64,000 nucleotides of DNA from Chryseobacterium sp. G0162 (GTDB taxonomy: Bacteria; Bacteroidota; Bacteroidia; Flavobacteriales; Weeksellaceae), in NCBI RefSeq assembly GCF_003815715.1, contig NZ_CP033922.1:620001-684000 (forward strand). Reading direction: 5' to 3'. The notes below the pieces were generated by a model, which made no database searches, was not told the DNA's origin, and saw only the letters and a program-made list of their open reading frames with translations. Position numbers and translations under genes: made by a program. Of the stretch, positions 43,540-53,405 are shown piece by piece; positions within the stretch are counted from its first letter, which is position 1, and every line of letters begins with the position of its first letter.

Positions 43540-45576
43540 ATGTCAAACAGAAAGATGATTACGGCAGCTTTGCCTTATGCAAACGGTCCGGTTCATATAG
43601 GACATTTGGCAGGTGTTTATATTCCTGCGGATGTTTACGCAAGATTTCAAAGAAGATTAGGAAAAGATGTAGCGTTTATCTGTGGTTCGGATGAACACGG
43701 TATTCCTATTACCATAAGAGCTAAAAAAGAGGGAGTTACTCCACAGGATATTGTTGACAAATATCACGGGATTATTAAAAAATCTTTTGCTGATCTGGGA
43801 ATTTCTTTTGATGAATATTCAAGAACAACTTCTCCAAAGCATTATGAAACCAGCCAGGATTTCTTCAAAGTTCTTTATGAAAAAGGAAAATTCACTGAAG
43901 AGGTTTCTGAACAATATTTTGATGAACAAGCAGGAGAATTCCTTGCAGATCGTTATATTGTAGGAACCTGCCCGAATTGTGGTAATGAAAACGCTTACGG
44001 TGATCAGTGTGAGAAATGTGGTTCTACCCTTTCTCCTTCTGAATTGATCAACCCGAAGTCAATGCTTAGCGGAAATGTTCCTATTCTTAAAGATACAAAA
44101 AACTGGTATCTGCCTCTTAACGAATATGAAGACTTCTTAAACGAATGGATTATCGAAGGTCATAAAGATGACTGGAAACCTAACGTATACGGCCAGGTTA
44201 AATCATGGTTAAACGATGGGTTAAAGCCACGTGCCATGACCAGAGATCTGAACTGGGGAGTTCCCGTTCCGCTTCCGAATGCAGAAGGAAAAGTTCTTTA
44301 CGTTTGGTTTGATGCTCCAATCGGGTATATTTCATTTACTAAAGAATGGGCGGAGAAAAACGGAAAAGACTGGAAAGATTACTGGCAAAGTGAAAACAGT
44401 GACTTGGTACACTTTATCGGAAAGGATAATATCGTATTCCACTGTATTATCTTCCCAGCGATGATGAAAGCTCACGGAGACTATATCATGCCTAAAAATG
44501 TACCTGCTTTTGAATTCCTGAACCTAGAGAATGATAAAATCTCAACATCAAGAAACTGGGCAGTTTGGGCACATGAATATGTAGAAGACTTCCCTGGACA
44601 ACAGGATGTTTTAAGATATGCTCTTCTTTCTTCAGCTCCTGAGACTAAGGACAATAACTTTACATGGAAAGACTTTCAGACGAAGAACAATTCTGAATTG
44701 GTTAACAAATTTGGAAACTTCATTAATCGTGTTATTTCTTTTACCAATAAAAACTTTGAAGGAAAAGTACCGAGTGGTGTTTTAGATAATACAAGTAAAG
44801 CTGCAATAATGACAGCAATTGAAGAAGTTGATAATTACTTAGAAAAATACGAATTCAGAAATGCACTCAACGCATTCATGGCCTTAGTAGATTATGGTAA
44901 TTTATATCTTCAAAATGCAGAACCTTGGAAGACAATTAAGAATGATCCAAATGAAGCAGGACAAGCAATGTTCGTTGGAGCACAAATTGCGGCAGTTGTT
45001 GCTCAATTATGTGAACCATTTATGCCATTTTCAGCTGAAAAGTTATTTGGATACTTCAATATCGAAAAGAAGAACTGGAATGATTTAAAAAATACTGAAA
45101 TACATATTGAAGTTGGTCACAAGATTGAAGAAGCTCCTTTACTATTCAACAAAATTGAAGACAGTGTAATTGAAGCTCAGATTCAAAAGCTGGAAGACAC
45201 GAAACAAAATAATAAGAAAACAAACCCTAACGCTAACCCAATGAAAGAAGAAATCACTTTTGATGATTTTACTAAAATAGATCTTAGAACAGCAACTATT
45301 GTAGAAGCTGAAAAGGTAGAAAAAGCAGATAAATTACTAAAACTTACTGTAGATACAGGAGTAGATGTAAGAACTGTAGTTTCAGGAATTGCAGAAAGCT
45401 TTACCCCGGAAGAGGTAATTGGTAAGCAGGTCATGATCCTATTAAACCTTGCTCCAAGAAAGATCAGAGGTATTGAATCTCAGGGAATGTTATTATTAAC
45501 GACTAAACCGGATGGTAAATTATCTTTCGTAACACCGGATGACAGCAATGTTGAAAACGGTATTGAGATTGGATAA
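43540..45576 (+). CDS. metG: Methionine-tRNA ligase
   Basis: Charges tRNA-Met, 678 residues. Class I synthetase motifs: P-Y-A-N-G-P-V-H-I-G-H (HIGH, ~12-22) and K-I-S-T-S (KMSKS variant, ~335). A complete zinc knuckle C-P-N-C-G-N…Q-C-E-K-C-G lies near residue 145-165. The C-terminal ~110 residues form the OB-fold tRNA-binding domain (I-D-L-R-T-A-T-I-V-E-A-E…I-R-G-I-E-S-Q-G-M-L), joined by an Asn/Lys-rich linker. Length and domains are normal for the four-cysteine dimeric MetRS. Single gene ending in a terminator. Confidence 0.97.
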   Translation: MSNRKMITAALPYANGPVHIGHLAGVYIPADVYARFQRRLGKDVAFICGSDEHGIPITIRAKKEGVTPQDIVDKYHGIIKKSFADLGISFDEYSRTTSPKHYETSQDFFKVLYEKGKFTEEVSEQYFDEQAGEFLADRYIVGTCPNCGNENAYGDQCEKCGSTLSPSELINPKSMLSGNVPILKDTKNWYLPLNEYEDFLNEWIIEGHKDDWKPNVYGQVKSWLNDGLKPRAMTRDLNWGVPVPLPNAEGKVLYVWFDAPIGYISFTKEWAEKNGKDWKDYWQSENSDLVHFIGKDNIVFHCIIFPAMMKAHGDYIMPKNVPAFEFLNLENDKISTSRNWAVWAHEYVEDFPGQQDVLRYALLSSAPETKDNNFTWKDFQTKNNSELVNKFGNFINRVISFTNKNFEGKVPSGVLDNTSKAAIMTAIEEVDNYLEKYEFRNALNAFMALVDYGNLYLQNAEPWKTIKNDPNEAGQAMFVGAQIAAVVAQLCEPFMPFSAEKLFGYFNIEKKNWNDLKNTEIHIEVGHKIEEAPLLFNKIEDSVIEAQIQKLEDTKQNNKKTNPNANPMKEEITFDDFTKIDLRTATIVEAEKVEKADKLLKLTVDTGVDVRTVVSGIAESFTPEEVIGKQVMILLNLAPRKIRGIESQGMLLLTTKPDGKLSFVTPDDSNVENGIEIG

Positions 45577-45597
45577 TTACTCCTTACTATAAAGATT

Positions 45598-45624
45598 AAG
45601 GCTGTTTCTATAGGAAGCAGCCTT
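45598..45624 (+). terminator. metG terminator
   Basis: Stem AAGGCTG…CAGCCTT extended by a G-U pair and TTC/GAA, 5-nt loop, followed by a T-rich tail, 22 nt after the metG stop. Confidence 0.88.
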
Positions 45625-45649
45625 TCTTTTTGATGATAAACAATAGGTT

Positions 45650-45667
45650 CTCGCAGATTCTGCAGAT
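45650..45667. repeat. CGCAGATT-type repeat, copy 3
   Basis: CTCGCAGATTCTGCAGAT: two adjacent 9-nt units, related to those at 22571 and 25449. It lies in the gap before the next gene and argues against extending that gene upstream. Confidence 0.5.
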
Positions 45668-45725
45668 CATCCCGAAAATATTTTTAGAAAACATTTGGTA
45701 TTTTTTTATATTTGCTGCCATCATT

Positions 45726-46391
45726 ATGGTTAATAAAAGCGTTTTAAGGAAACTCCCCGACTCAGAATTAGAAAAATATTTAAAGGAAGGCAATCGTTTT
45801 GTGCCGGAAGCGGTACAAATGGCTTATGAAATCCTTAAAGAAAGAGGGCAAATTTTTACTGGGCAAGAAGAAACTGCCGTTCAGCAACTCATTCAAAGAA
45901 AAAAAGAAGCAGAGGAAGCAAAATCTTTAGAAGAGAAAGAACTCTGGAGAGATCATATAACAGAGGATCCTAATGCCATAAAGCTTTTCCCCAGAGAAAT
46001 GATATTCGTTATCAGCCTCATTTTAGGAACCGTTCCAGGAGCTATTTTATTGGGAATGAATTTTATTAAACTTAAAAAATATTTCCCTGCTGTTATCACC
46101 ATTATTTTCGGATTTATATTTGTTCCCATTCAGAGTTTTCTTGTCCCTATGATACATAGTCTTAGTTCTAAAGACTTTTTTACTATTAAAAGAAGTCCTG
46201 AGTTTATGGTTGCAGGATTAGGAGCATTTATTTTATTTATATTTTGGGTAATCTTTACACCAAAAAAGCTGCCCTACCGAGCAGCTTCCTATATTTTACC
46301 CCTTATTATCTGTGCAACAATGGCTGTTTTAATCACCATCAATTATCAGGGGCTATTTTCAAGTTATATCTTGGTCAGCTTCGCCAAATAA
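45726..46391 (+). CDS. Membrane protein of unknown function
   Basis: A 221-residue protein with a soluble N-terminal part (~1-95, helical, charged; L-R-K-L-P-D-S-E-L-E-K-Y-L) and about four membrane segments from residue ~100. I do not recognise the family. The start at 45726 was chosen because the frame upstream runs through a repeat element and a -7-like TATATTTG at 45707-45714, which ends 11 nt before this ATG. Its last 28 nt overlap the 3' end of the convergent methyltransferase gene. Confidence 0.65.
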   Translation: MVNKSVLRKLPDSELEKYLKEGNRFVPEAVQMAYEILKERGQIFTGQEETAVQQLIQRKKEAEEAKSLEEKELWRDHITEDPNAIKLFPREMIFVISLILGTVPGAILLGMNFIKLKKYFPAVITIIFGFIFVPIQSFLVPMIHSLSSKDFFTIKRSPEFMVAGLGAFILFIFWVIFTPKKLPYRAASYILPLIICATMAVLITINYQGLFSSYILVSFAK

Positions 46392-47068
46392 GAGTCTTCA
46401 TCCTTCAATACCTTCTCCATTTTAAACCCATTATGCTCAGCAGCATTTTTCAACGTATTGAAATCAAGGTAAAGCCATGTAATCGGCTTTTCAGATTCAC
46501 CTTTATAATGAACAATATATTCAAGCTCTCCGTAATATCCTCCGGCAGGAATGTATACTCCACCATCTTCATCACGATCAAACATATAGAGAATATCAGT
46601 ACTGTCAATCAGAATCTGCCCTCCTTCATTCAACAAGCTTCCTAATTTCTGAAGATAAGTATCAATTTTAGATAATCCTTCAAAAATTCCGGTTCCGTTC
46701 ATCAATAGTAAAACAGTATCGAATGTTTCTCCTGAAAAATCAAGGATATTTGCACAAACAGCCTTGTTGATTCCTCTTAATTGACAAACCTCAATAGATT
46801 TCGGAGAAATATCCAAAGCGATAACATCAAGGTCAGCATCATTCTGAAGATACAAAGCATGTGAACCGGCACCGGCACCAATATCCAGAACTTTTCCTCT
46901 GGATAACTGCAAAGCTTTTTGCTCAATTTCATTCATATCTTCAAAATCCCTGAATAAATAATCTACAGGAAGTTCATCCAATTCAGAAATTGATGTTTCT
47001 GTCTGCAGGTCTTCAGGATTTGCATCATGGTAATAATCCCAGATGGCTTGGCCCATTAAATCTTTCAT
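46364..47068 (-). CDS. Class I SAM-dependent methyltransferase
   Basis: A 234-residue Rossmann-fold methyltransferase. Motif I V-L-D-I-G-A-G-A-G-S-H-A (~60-71), motif II V-I-A-L-D-I-S (~82-88), then F-D-T-V-L-L-L-M-N-G-T-G-I-F and N-E-G-G-Q-I-L-I-D-S. The substrate is unknown. The N terminus (Q-A-I-W-D-Y-Y-H) is shared with small flavobacterial methyltransferases annotated only as methyltransferase-domain proteins. The 3' end overlaps the convergent membrane protein gene by 28 nt; no operon partner. Confidence 0.88.
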   Translation of the reverse strand: MKDLMGQAIWDYYHDANPEDLQTETSISELDELPVDYLFRDFEDMNEIEQKALQLSRGKVLDIGAGAGSHALYLQNDADLDVIALDISPKSIEVCQLRGINKAVCANILDFSGETFDTVLLLMNGTGIFEGLSKIDTYLQKLGSLLNEGGQILIDSTDILYMFDRDEDGGVYIPAGGYYGELEYIVHYKGESEKPITWLYLDFNTLKNAAEHNGFKMEKVLKDEDSYLAKLTKI

Positions 47069-47174
47069 AATGGCAAAGATACGGCTTCACAGCGTAAAAT
47101 TCAAAGTTCAAGGTTAAAGCTTAAGGTTCCTGTTACCCCATCTACATTCTTTCAGCCTCTTAATCTAGAGTTTA

Positions 47175-47984
47175 CTATGCTATCGATTCTTTTTCTTCAT
47201 GTCTGTCTGCTTGTGACTCGTTTTCGGCTTTTCCTGATTTCCAGTAAGAAAATGCGTAAAGTTCTTTTGAAGTCCAGTTTTTTTCTTTTCGGAGATACGT
47301 TCTTACTTCTTTAACGCTAGAGAATTCACAAGCTACATATCCGAATTTTGAAGTTTCAGGAATATCAATACTTTTTACGGCATCAGCAATCTCACTACTG
47401 AACTGAGGCTGGGCATTATGAAGCCATTTAAATTCAATATCTGCTTTGGTGTTCAATATCTGTTCATCTTCTTTTCCATGAACTTCGATAATACAAACTC
47501 CTTTTGCGGTTTCAGGAAGGGTTTCTAAAATAGCACTCAAAACAGGAATTGCCGTAGCATCACCTGCCAATAAATACCATTCTGCTTCAGGATACAGCTC
47601 TTTTCCATCCAGGCGCATCATTACCCCAAGTTTCCCCCCTGCTTCTGCTTCTCTTGCCCATTTTGAAGCTGGTCCTCCGTCTCCATGATCTGCAAAATCA
47701 ATGAAAATTTCATTTTTTTCCAAATCAATTCCTCTGTGGGTATAGGTTCTGATGGCCGGCGCCACTTCTTTTGGCGGATACACCCATTCATCATTTTCTA
47801 TAGTCGGAAAATGCACTTCATTTAATCCAACCGGAGGAATGGCAATTTTATTATTGTCTCCTATCGTGGTATTTTTGAACAAATGAACTTCAGGAGAATA
47901 CAGATACACTCTGATGAAATGATCCGTGATGTATTCTTTTCTGGTGACTTCGGCAATGAACTGCCCTGTTGAAATTTGAGCCAT
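47175..47984 (-). CDS. Siderophore-interacting protein (ferric-chelate reductase)
   Basis: Cytoplasmic FAD enzyme, 269 residues, that reduces ferric siderophores to release iron. The N-terminal FAD domain contains the family R-T-Y-T-H-R (R-x-Y-T, ~78-83) and D-H-G-D-G-G-P-A-S-K-W-A. The C-terminal SIP domain has L-L-A-G-D-A-T-A-I-P and ends with the Y-W-K-S-G-K-A block. It follows the TonB-dependent receptor on the same strand with a 108-nt gap. Together they form an iron uptake pair; no siderophore synthesis gene is near, so the siderophore is probably taken from other microbes. Confidence 0.93.
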   Translation of the reverse strand: MAQISTGQFIAEVTRKEYITDHFIRVYLYSPEVHLFKNTTIGDNNKIAIPPVGLNEVHFPTIENDEWVYPPKEVAPAIRTYTHRGIDLEKNEIFIDFADHGDGGPASKWAREAEAGGKLGVMMRLDGKELYPEAEWYLLAGDATAIPVLSAILETLPETAKGVCIIEVHGKEDEQILNTKADIEFKWLHNAQPQFSSEIADAVKSIDIPETSKFGYVACEFSSVKEVRTYLRKEKNWTSKELYAFSYWKSGKAENESQADRHEEKESIA

Positions 47985-48092
47985 AACTGAAATGTTTTTT
48001 TAATTAAAATCCGGCTTCCGATCAATATCAGAAACCGGATTTGTAGAAAGTATTTAATTCAGATTAAAGCAGTAGTACCTTAATCTTATTTT

Positions 48093-50306
48093 TTAAAATT
48101 CAAAAGTGTAAGACAGGTTAAATGTTCTGCCTCTTCCTTTATAATTAAACAGGTCCGGAATTCCATAGCTTGAATATAAAACCTGGGAACGTTTGCTCCA
48201 GATGGTTTGATAATCTGTATTGAAAAGATTCTGAATTCCAAGGTTGAACTTCCCAAACTGGAATCGGTACCCTATCATTAGATCTGAGGTATTGTATCCT
48301 TCAATTACGTTCTTAAGTTCATCCTTCTGCTTGAAATTCTGTAAAGACTGGAATCTAAATGACCAGTTTTTCACATTATACCCAATGTATGTAACCAACT
48401 TGGATGGCGAAGCATTATAAATTTCCTGTTTCTGCCATTCTCCTTTATTGTCTACTTCAGATTTGATTAATAATCCGCTTGCTCCGAAATAAACTCCATT
48501 GTTCATGGAATAAGAAATCTCTGCTTCGATTCCCATATTTCTTAATTTCAGATCGTTAACAAGAATCTGGAATGTATTTTTATCTACAGCTACAGTTTTG
48601 TCAGAATTACTTAAAAATCCGGCAACCTGTGCTCTCAGCCCACCTTTATTAATACGGTATCCTACTTCAAACTGATTGGTTTTGATGGCCTGTAAAGGTT
48701 GCTCTTTGACATTGATACTGGAAACTACATCCCAATGGGTTCCGTTCAGTTTATAGGTTCCTATTCCATAATATTTAGCAGGATCTGCTAAGCTTGCACC
48801 TTGGGAAAATGTTCCCCATACCTGGTGCTGCTCGCTGATTTTATACAGTAATCCTGCATTGGCTAATGTGACATTATACGAGCTTTCTCCTCCCGGAATG
48901 GCTGAAGCAGAGGCTCCATATCCCATAGCAATCTGTGTCTGTTGTACAGAGCCTACAAAATCATCCATTTTTACGTTGATGTGCTGGTAACGTACTCCTG
49001 CATTAAGCTGTAACTTAGGAATAATATTATATTTTGCCTGAACGTATCCTGCATAACTTTGGGAATGGTTAGTAGGATATCTTCCCAACCTGTATTGAGT
49101 CTGGTTAATTAATCCGCCGCTGGACATTGTTTTAGTAATATCATATACAGATTGTGTCCCTTCAAATTTTTCAAAATCTATATCAGCTCCATAAGTTACA
49201 TTCAATCCTTTCCATGATTTTGACAATAACGCTTTTATTCCCGAATAATAGGTATCCTGCTGAGATGAAGACATATAAGCTGCGCTTTTTTTATCTGCTA
49301 AAGCTACATTGCCAGGAAAAGGATAAAACCCTAGCTTCTCTCCTCTCGTCGCAAGCTGAATATACAGATCCTGACCTCCTAAAATATTATTCCCGTTATA
49401 GGCAACGGTTGCCATGTAACGTTCTGTTCCTATATTTTTATCAGAGGAAAAACCATCTCTCATTTCCAGCAAACTTCCGTCTTTCTTGGTAAAAGCACTT
49501 AAGTTTTGGCCTAAATACAAACTTCTGTCTCCATTGAATTTTGAGTTATAATATTGAACAGAAGCTGTTATTTTATGTTTATTGTTAAACTGATACCCTC
49601 CAGTCGCAAGAACGTCAATAGATTGATTGTACTGAAGATCGGTTTGGGTAATATCTGTAAAAAGCTGTTTTTGATCTGCGCCGTATACTCCACCATTTTG
49701 CTGGTAAGCAACTCCAAGTCTCCCGAAGAACTTCTCTCCTTTCCCTGAAATAGCTTGAGCCGCACGGAAATCATGATCATCTTTTCCCATAAAACCTGTA
49801 CGAACTCCCAATTCAGTTTCCCCGCTGATTCCTTTTTTAGAAGGTACTTTCGTAATAATATTAATAATACCACCGGTTGCATTTCCACCATAGATAGAAC
49901 TGGCTCCGGAAAGTACCTCAATTCTTTCAATATTAAATGGATCAATAGCATCCAGCTGACGACTGATGGCACGGATACTATTCAGAGAAACCCCATCAAT
50001 CATTACCAATGCAGAACGTCCTCTCATATTCTGTCCGTAATTGGTTCTTCCCTGTGGACCAATATCCATACTTGGAATTAAAATGGATAACATTTCCTTA
50101 ATCGGAACTCCACTTTTGGCCTGTTCCTGAATTTTTTCTTTCTGTACAACCCAAACGGTACCGGGAATTTCAGAAATTTTAGTAGGTTTTCTTGATGCTA
50201 CGATAACCACATCTTCTATACCTTTAGAGGCTACAGAATCTTTAACAGTTTGGGAAAACATTAATCCCGATGCTAATAGACCTATGAATGCATAATGCTT
50301 TTTCAT
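48093..50306 (-). CDS. TonB-dependent siderophore receptor
   Basis: Outer-membrane receptor, 737 residues: signal peptide (M-K-K-H-Y-A-F-I-G-L…F-S-Q), TonB-box-like E-D-V-V-I-V-A, plug with M-R-G-R-S-A-L-V-M-I-D-G-V and S-S-I-Y-G-G-N-A-T-G-G-I-I-N-I-I-T, and a beta-barrel ending in L-S-Y-T-F-E-F, the terminal aromatic needed for outer-membrane assembly. It lacks the carboxypeptidase-like N-terminal domain of SusC proteins. Pairing with the siderophore-interacting protein downstream marks it as an iron chelate receptor, probably Fur-controlled, though no Fur box was identified. Confidence 0.92.
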   Translation of the reverse strand: MKKHYAFIGLLASGLMFSQTVKDSVASKGIEDVVIVASRKPTKISEIPGTVWVVQKEKIQEQAKSGVPIKEMLSILIPSMDIGPQGRTNYGQNMRGRSALVMIDGVSLNSIRAISRQLDAIDPFNIERIEVLSGASSIYGGNATGGIINIITKVPSKKGISGETELGVRTGFMGKDDHDFRAAQAISGKGEKFFGRLGVAYQQNGGVYGADQKQLFTDITQTDLQYNQSIDVLATGGYQFNNKHKITASVQYYNSKFNGDRSLYLGQNLSAFTKKDGSLLEMRDGFSSDKNIGTERYMATVAYNGNNILGGQDLYIQLATRGEKLGFYPFPGNVALADKKSAAYMSSSQQDTYYSGIKALLSKSWKGLNVTYGADIDFEKFEGTQSVYDITKTMSSGGLINQTQYRLGRYPTNHSQSYAGYVQAKYNIIPKLQLNAGVRYQHINVKMDDFVGSVQQTQIAMGYGASASAIPGGESSYNVTLANAGLLYKISEQHQVWGTFSQGASLADPAKYYGIGTYKLNGTHWDVVSSINVKEQPLQAIKTNQFEVGYRINKGGLRAQVAGFLSNSDKTVAVDKNTFQILVNDLKLRNMGIEAEISYSMNNGVYFGASGLLIKSEVDNKGEWQKQEIYNASPSKLVTYIGYNVKNWSFRFQSLQNFKQKDELKNVIEGYNTSDLMIGYRFQFGKFNLGIQNLFNTDYQTIWSKRSQVLYSSYGIPDLFNYKGRGRTFNLSYTFEF

Positions 50307-50510
50307 TCCTTCAAATCAAAGTTTTATAATCCTGCAAATATAATTCTTATTTAGAACTAATAAAAACAATGAAGACTGAAATTTTTCACTTTTTGAATTA
50401 AAAGGCTGGAAGAAGTAACCAAGGTTGGAAGCTTCATTTGTCTTATAATTAATTGATGGAACAATAGGCTTTAATCTTCTTTCATTATTTCCAGCTTCCC
50501 TCCTAAAATA

Positions 50511-50546
50511 GTAAAATCCCAGCCCAACAAAGGACCAGGATTTTAC
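50511..50546 (-). terminator. Probable terminator of the efflux operon
   Basis: Nine-bp perfect stem GTAAAATCC/GGATTTTAC with an 18-nt loop, 20 nt past the MFS stop on the minus strand. The downstream T run is weak. Confidence 0.5.
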
Positions 50547-50565
50547 AGTGAAAAACAAGGTATCT

Positions 50566-52158
50566 TTATATCGCAGGCCCGGCTGCGTCTTTTATTTCTT
50601 CTAATAATTTTTTTCGTTCACGAAGTCTCCTTCTTGCAATAACAGATTTACCACTAAGTACTCTGATAAATCTGAAATATTGGAATCGTTTGGCTCCGAA
50701 ATGGTGGGTTATTACATACAATAAGACCCCAAAGCCAATCAGAACAATAAATCCGAAGATCTTTTTAGTTGCTATTAAAATAGCATTAAGTTGGATGGTT
50801 TTCATATTACCCATCACATGTTGTGGAGTTACCGTCATTCCATCCATATAAACAGCAAGATCTCCTACTGCTGTAATCTGAAAACGGTATTGTAACCATG
50901 AGTATAAAGTTGAAAAAATACCTACGGCTAAAAAGGTTCTCCAAACCAATACCAATCCTATGGCTGCAAGCATTTCATCCATTTCAAGCTTATCTAAAGT
51001 ATAAAACCATACGGAGATAAACAACGAACACATTCCATAGCCCTTTAAAAACATGGGTAAATACCAGTTATCATAGTTGAATTCCAGTACCATAGAAAAA
51101 TACATAATGATGGCATAGCCTACCATTCCTGCAAACCCTGAAAAAATATACATTTTCAATGGTTTTTCATTCTTAAACCAAAATATAGCAATCACTCCAG
51201 CCAAAATGATTCCCGGTATCATCAGCATGTTCAGCCTGGCATTAGTCAATTGATCATATCCTAAAACTCCTACGGCAAAAGTAGTCTGGATAGAAGCTGT
51301 TCCGAGGAACATTCCCAACCAAAACAACATAAATAAGCCATTTTGTACGTTACTTTTTGTAAAAATTTTAAATGAAAGATAAGGTCTTTTTAATGTTAAC
51401 TGACGAATGGAAAGTAATGCAAAGCTCACAAATGCAGCAATACTTGCATTAATGATATTCTTCGAGTTCCACCAATCCTGCTGTCTTCCAAAAGCATATA
51501 CATAGGCCGAAAACATAAAGGTGGACACAAAAAGTAAGATACTCAGCCAATCAATATAATGCAATGGAACTTTCAGGGCAAAATATTTATCATGCATAAA
51601 AATCCAGTGGATTAATGCTAAAACAAAGCATAGAACCGCAGCAAAAATGTAAAACTGCTGCCAGTTGTAAAGGAGTGCAAATTCTGCTGAATAATAAGCT
51701 GCTACCTGATTCATCACCAGAACAAATGTATAAAACACGCCATAAAACATTCCTCGGTTTCCAATCATTACCATCAATGGCAGGAAAAGTTCAATGGTTA
51801 CCATCATCTTCATAAATCCGATCAGTAAGGCAGAAAACACGAAGATCATTGGCTGTAAAGTGGTCGCGTTGATATAACTCAGTAGTCCTAAAAGCACTAA
51901 AAGCAATACCATTTTATCTCTTACTTTGAATCTCATTTTAATTCTGAGGACAACAGGCATGCAGGCTCCCATTCCAATAGTGGTTGCATAATTCGCCCAC
52001 ATAAAATATTCTGTCATAGCCCCGGTACCACTCACCAAATAGCTGATATTCCCAGTATACACTCCACCAATCGGCATTACTACGGCGAGCAGCAATACAA
52101 TCAGCAGAAGCTGTACCGGTTTAGGTACCCAGTCGCTATATAATCCTTTGTTGTACAT
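50566..52158 (-). CDS. EmrB/QacA-type MFS efflux pump
   Basis: A 530-residue, about 14-segment drug:H+ antiporter-type transporter (M-Y-N-K-G-L-Y-S-D-W-V-P-K-P-V-Q at the N terminus). It is the third gene of tolC-hlyD-mfs, so it should form the inner-membrane part of an EmrAB-TolC-like three-part pump that exports hydrophobic compounds directly across the outer membrane. A basic Arg-rich C-terminal tail (R-R-R-L-R-E-R-K-K) follows the last segment. The 103-nt gap after hlyD has TCAGATAT-type repeats. Confidence 0.9.
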   Translation of the reverse strand: MYNKGLYSDWVPKPVQLLLIVLLLAVVMPIGGVYTGNISYLVSGTGAMTEYFMWANYATTIGMGACMPVVLRIKMRFKVRDKMVLLLVLLGLLSYINATTLQPMIFVFSALLIGFMKMMVTIELFLPLMVMIGNRGMFYGVFYTFVLVMNQVAAYYSAEFALLYNWQQFYIFAAVLCFVLALIHWIFMHDKYFALKVPLHYIDWLSILLFVSTFMFSAYVYAFGRQQDWWNSKNIINASIAAFVSFALLSIRQLTLKRPYLSFKIFTKSNVQNGLFMLFWLGMFLGTASIQTTFAVGVLGYDQLTNARLNMLMIPGIILAGVIAIFWFKNEKPLKMYIFSGFAGMVGYAIIMYFSMVLEFNYDNWYLPMFLKGYGMCSLFISVWFYTLDKLEMDEMLAAIGLVLVWRTFLAVGIFSTLYSWLQYRFQITAVGDLAVYMDGMTVTPQHVMGNMKTIQLNAILIATKKIFGFIVLIGFGVLLYVITHHFGAKRFQYFRFIRVLSGKSVIARRRLRERKKLLEEIKDAAGPAI

Positions 52159-52261
52159 ATTTTTTTAGATAATAGATTTCAGATATCAGATAATAGACTT
52201 TTGCTTTTCAACCTTCCCTTTTCATCCGGCATACAGTCTGGAACCTGATATCTTCCATCTT

Positions 52262-53380
52262 TTAGTGTTTATTAATGTTCACATTCATATTCATTCCTGC
52301 CCCCAGCTTATCCAGGTCTTCTTTTGTATTGGAAGTAGTGAATTCAATTCTTACAGGGATTCTTTGCTGTACTTTAATAAAGTTTCCGGTAGAGTTATCG
52401 GTTGGTACACTTGAATATCTTGATCCGGTAGCTGCAGAAACAGCAGTTACTACTCCTTCAAATGTCTTTCCTCCTAAAGCATCTGCCGTCATGGTCATCT
52501 TCTCTCCTACTTTAATATTAGGCATCTGGCTTTCAAGGAAGTTGGCTGTTACCCATTTCTGACCGTTCAATACGATAGTTGCCACTTGTTGGCCGGGTTG
52601 AATCAATTGTCCTTCAGAAATCGTTCTTCTTCCCATCACCCCATCATAAGGTGCTGTGATTACAATATAAGAAAGGTTAATTCTCGCCATATCCAGTGCA
52701 GATTTTGTTCTTTTGATCTCAGCATCATTGATTCCCAATCTGCTTTTCACTTCTGTAGTAGAAAGGTTTGCGGATTGTTTTTGATTTACTAATGTCTCAT
52801 AAGCCGCCTTTTGAGCATCGTACTCTGTTTTTACCTGATCATATTGTTGTCTTGTAACTGCTTCAGCAGATAAAAGATTTTTGTATCTGTTCAGGTTCTG
52901 TTCAGCATTCCAAAGTCTTGCTTTTGCTCCGGCAATATTAGATTGCATTACATTTACATTGTTGGAAACAGTATTGATAGAAGAACTGGTTGCTGTTTTT
53001 TGAGCCATAGCATTTTGATAAGCTGCCTCAGCCTGTCCCAATTGTGTCAGGATTTCTCGTTCGTCCAAAACCACCAGCGTATCTCCTTTTTTTACTCTTT
53101 GGTGTTCAATAAATTTAATTTCTTTGATGTAAGCAGAAACCCTTGTATTGATAGGGTTGATGAATTCTTCTACTTGAGCAGCTTCCGTATAGGTTTTGTT
53201 TCCGATATGGAAATATTCACGGATGAGCCAGAATAACCCAAATCCAATCACCAGAAAAACGATGATATTGGAAATGATGGCTCTGATTTTATTTTTTTTG
53301 TTTTGCTTTTTTTTGTTTTCTCCACTTGGTGTTGCCGGAGTGGATGTGGTATTTTGAGTGGTTTGTTCCTTGTTTTCCAT
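52262..53380 (-). CDS. HlyD/EmrA-family periplasmic adaptor
   Basis: Membrane-fusion protein, 372 residues, that bridges the MFS pump and TolC. Order: Asn/Lys/Thr-rich cytoplasmic N terminus (T-T-Q-N-T-T-S-T-P), one membrane segment (~34-52, I-I-V-F-L-V-I-G-F-G-L-F-W-L), barrel-sandwich half with D-T-L-V-V-L-D-E-R-E-I, a long coiled coil (~110-215) and the second half P-Y-D-G-V-M-G-R-R-T-I-S-E-G-Q-L-I-Q-P-G-Q. 25 nt after tolC on the same strand. Confidence 0.93.
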   Translation of the reverse strand: MENKEQTTQNTTSTPATPSGENKKKQNKKNKIRAIISNIIVFLVIGFGLFWLIREYFHIGNKTYTEAAQVEEFINPINTRVSAYIKEIKFIEHQRVKKGDTLVVLDEREILTQLGQAEAAYQNAMAQKTATSSSINTVSNNVNVMQSNIAGAKARLWNAEQNLNRYKNLLSAEAVTRQQYDQVKTEYDAQKAAYETLVNQKQSANLSTTEVKSRLGINDAEIKRTKSALDMARINLSYIVITAPYDGVMGRRTISEGQLIQPGQQVATIVLNGQKWVTANFLESQMPNIKVGEKMTMTADALGGKTFEGVVTAVSAATGSRYSSVPTDNSTGNFIKVQQRIPVRIEFTTSNTKEDLDKLGAGMNMNVNINKH

Positions 53381-53405
53381 TGTGTTGATTTTCAGTTTTA
53401 AAAAA

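Noticed and set aside
45630..45725. Upstream extension of the membrane protein gene after metG
   Set aside because: It would translate a dispersed repeat and a promoter-like element.
50316..50558. An 80-residue open frame on the minus strand after the efflux operon
   Set aside because: It runs through the probable terminator hairpin, has no recognisable protein features and lies in a gap between two minus-strand genes.
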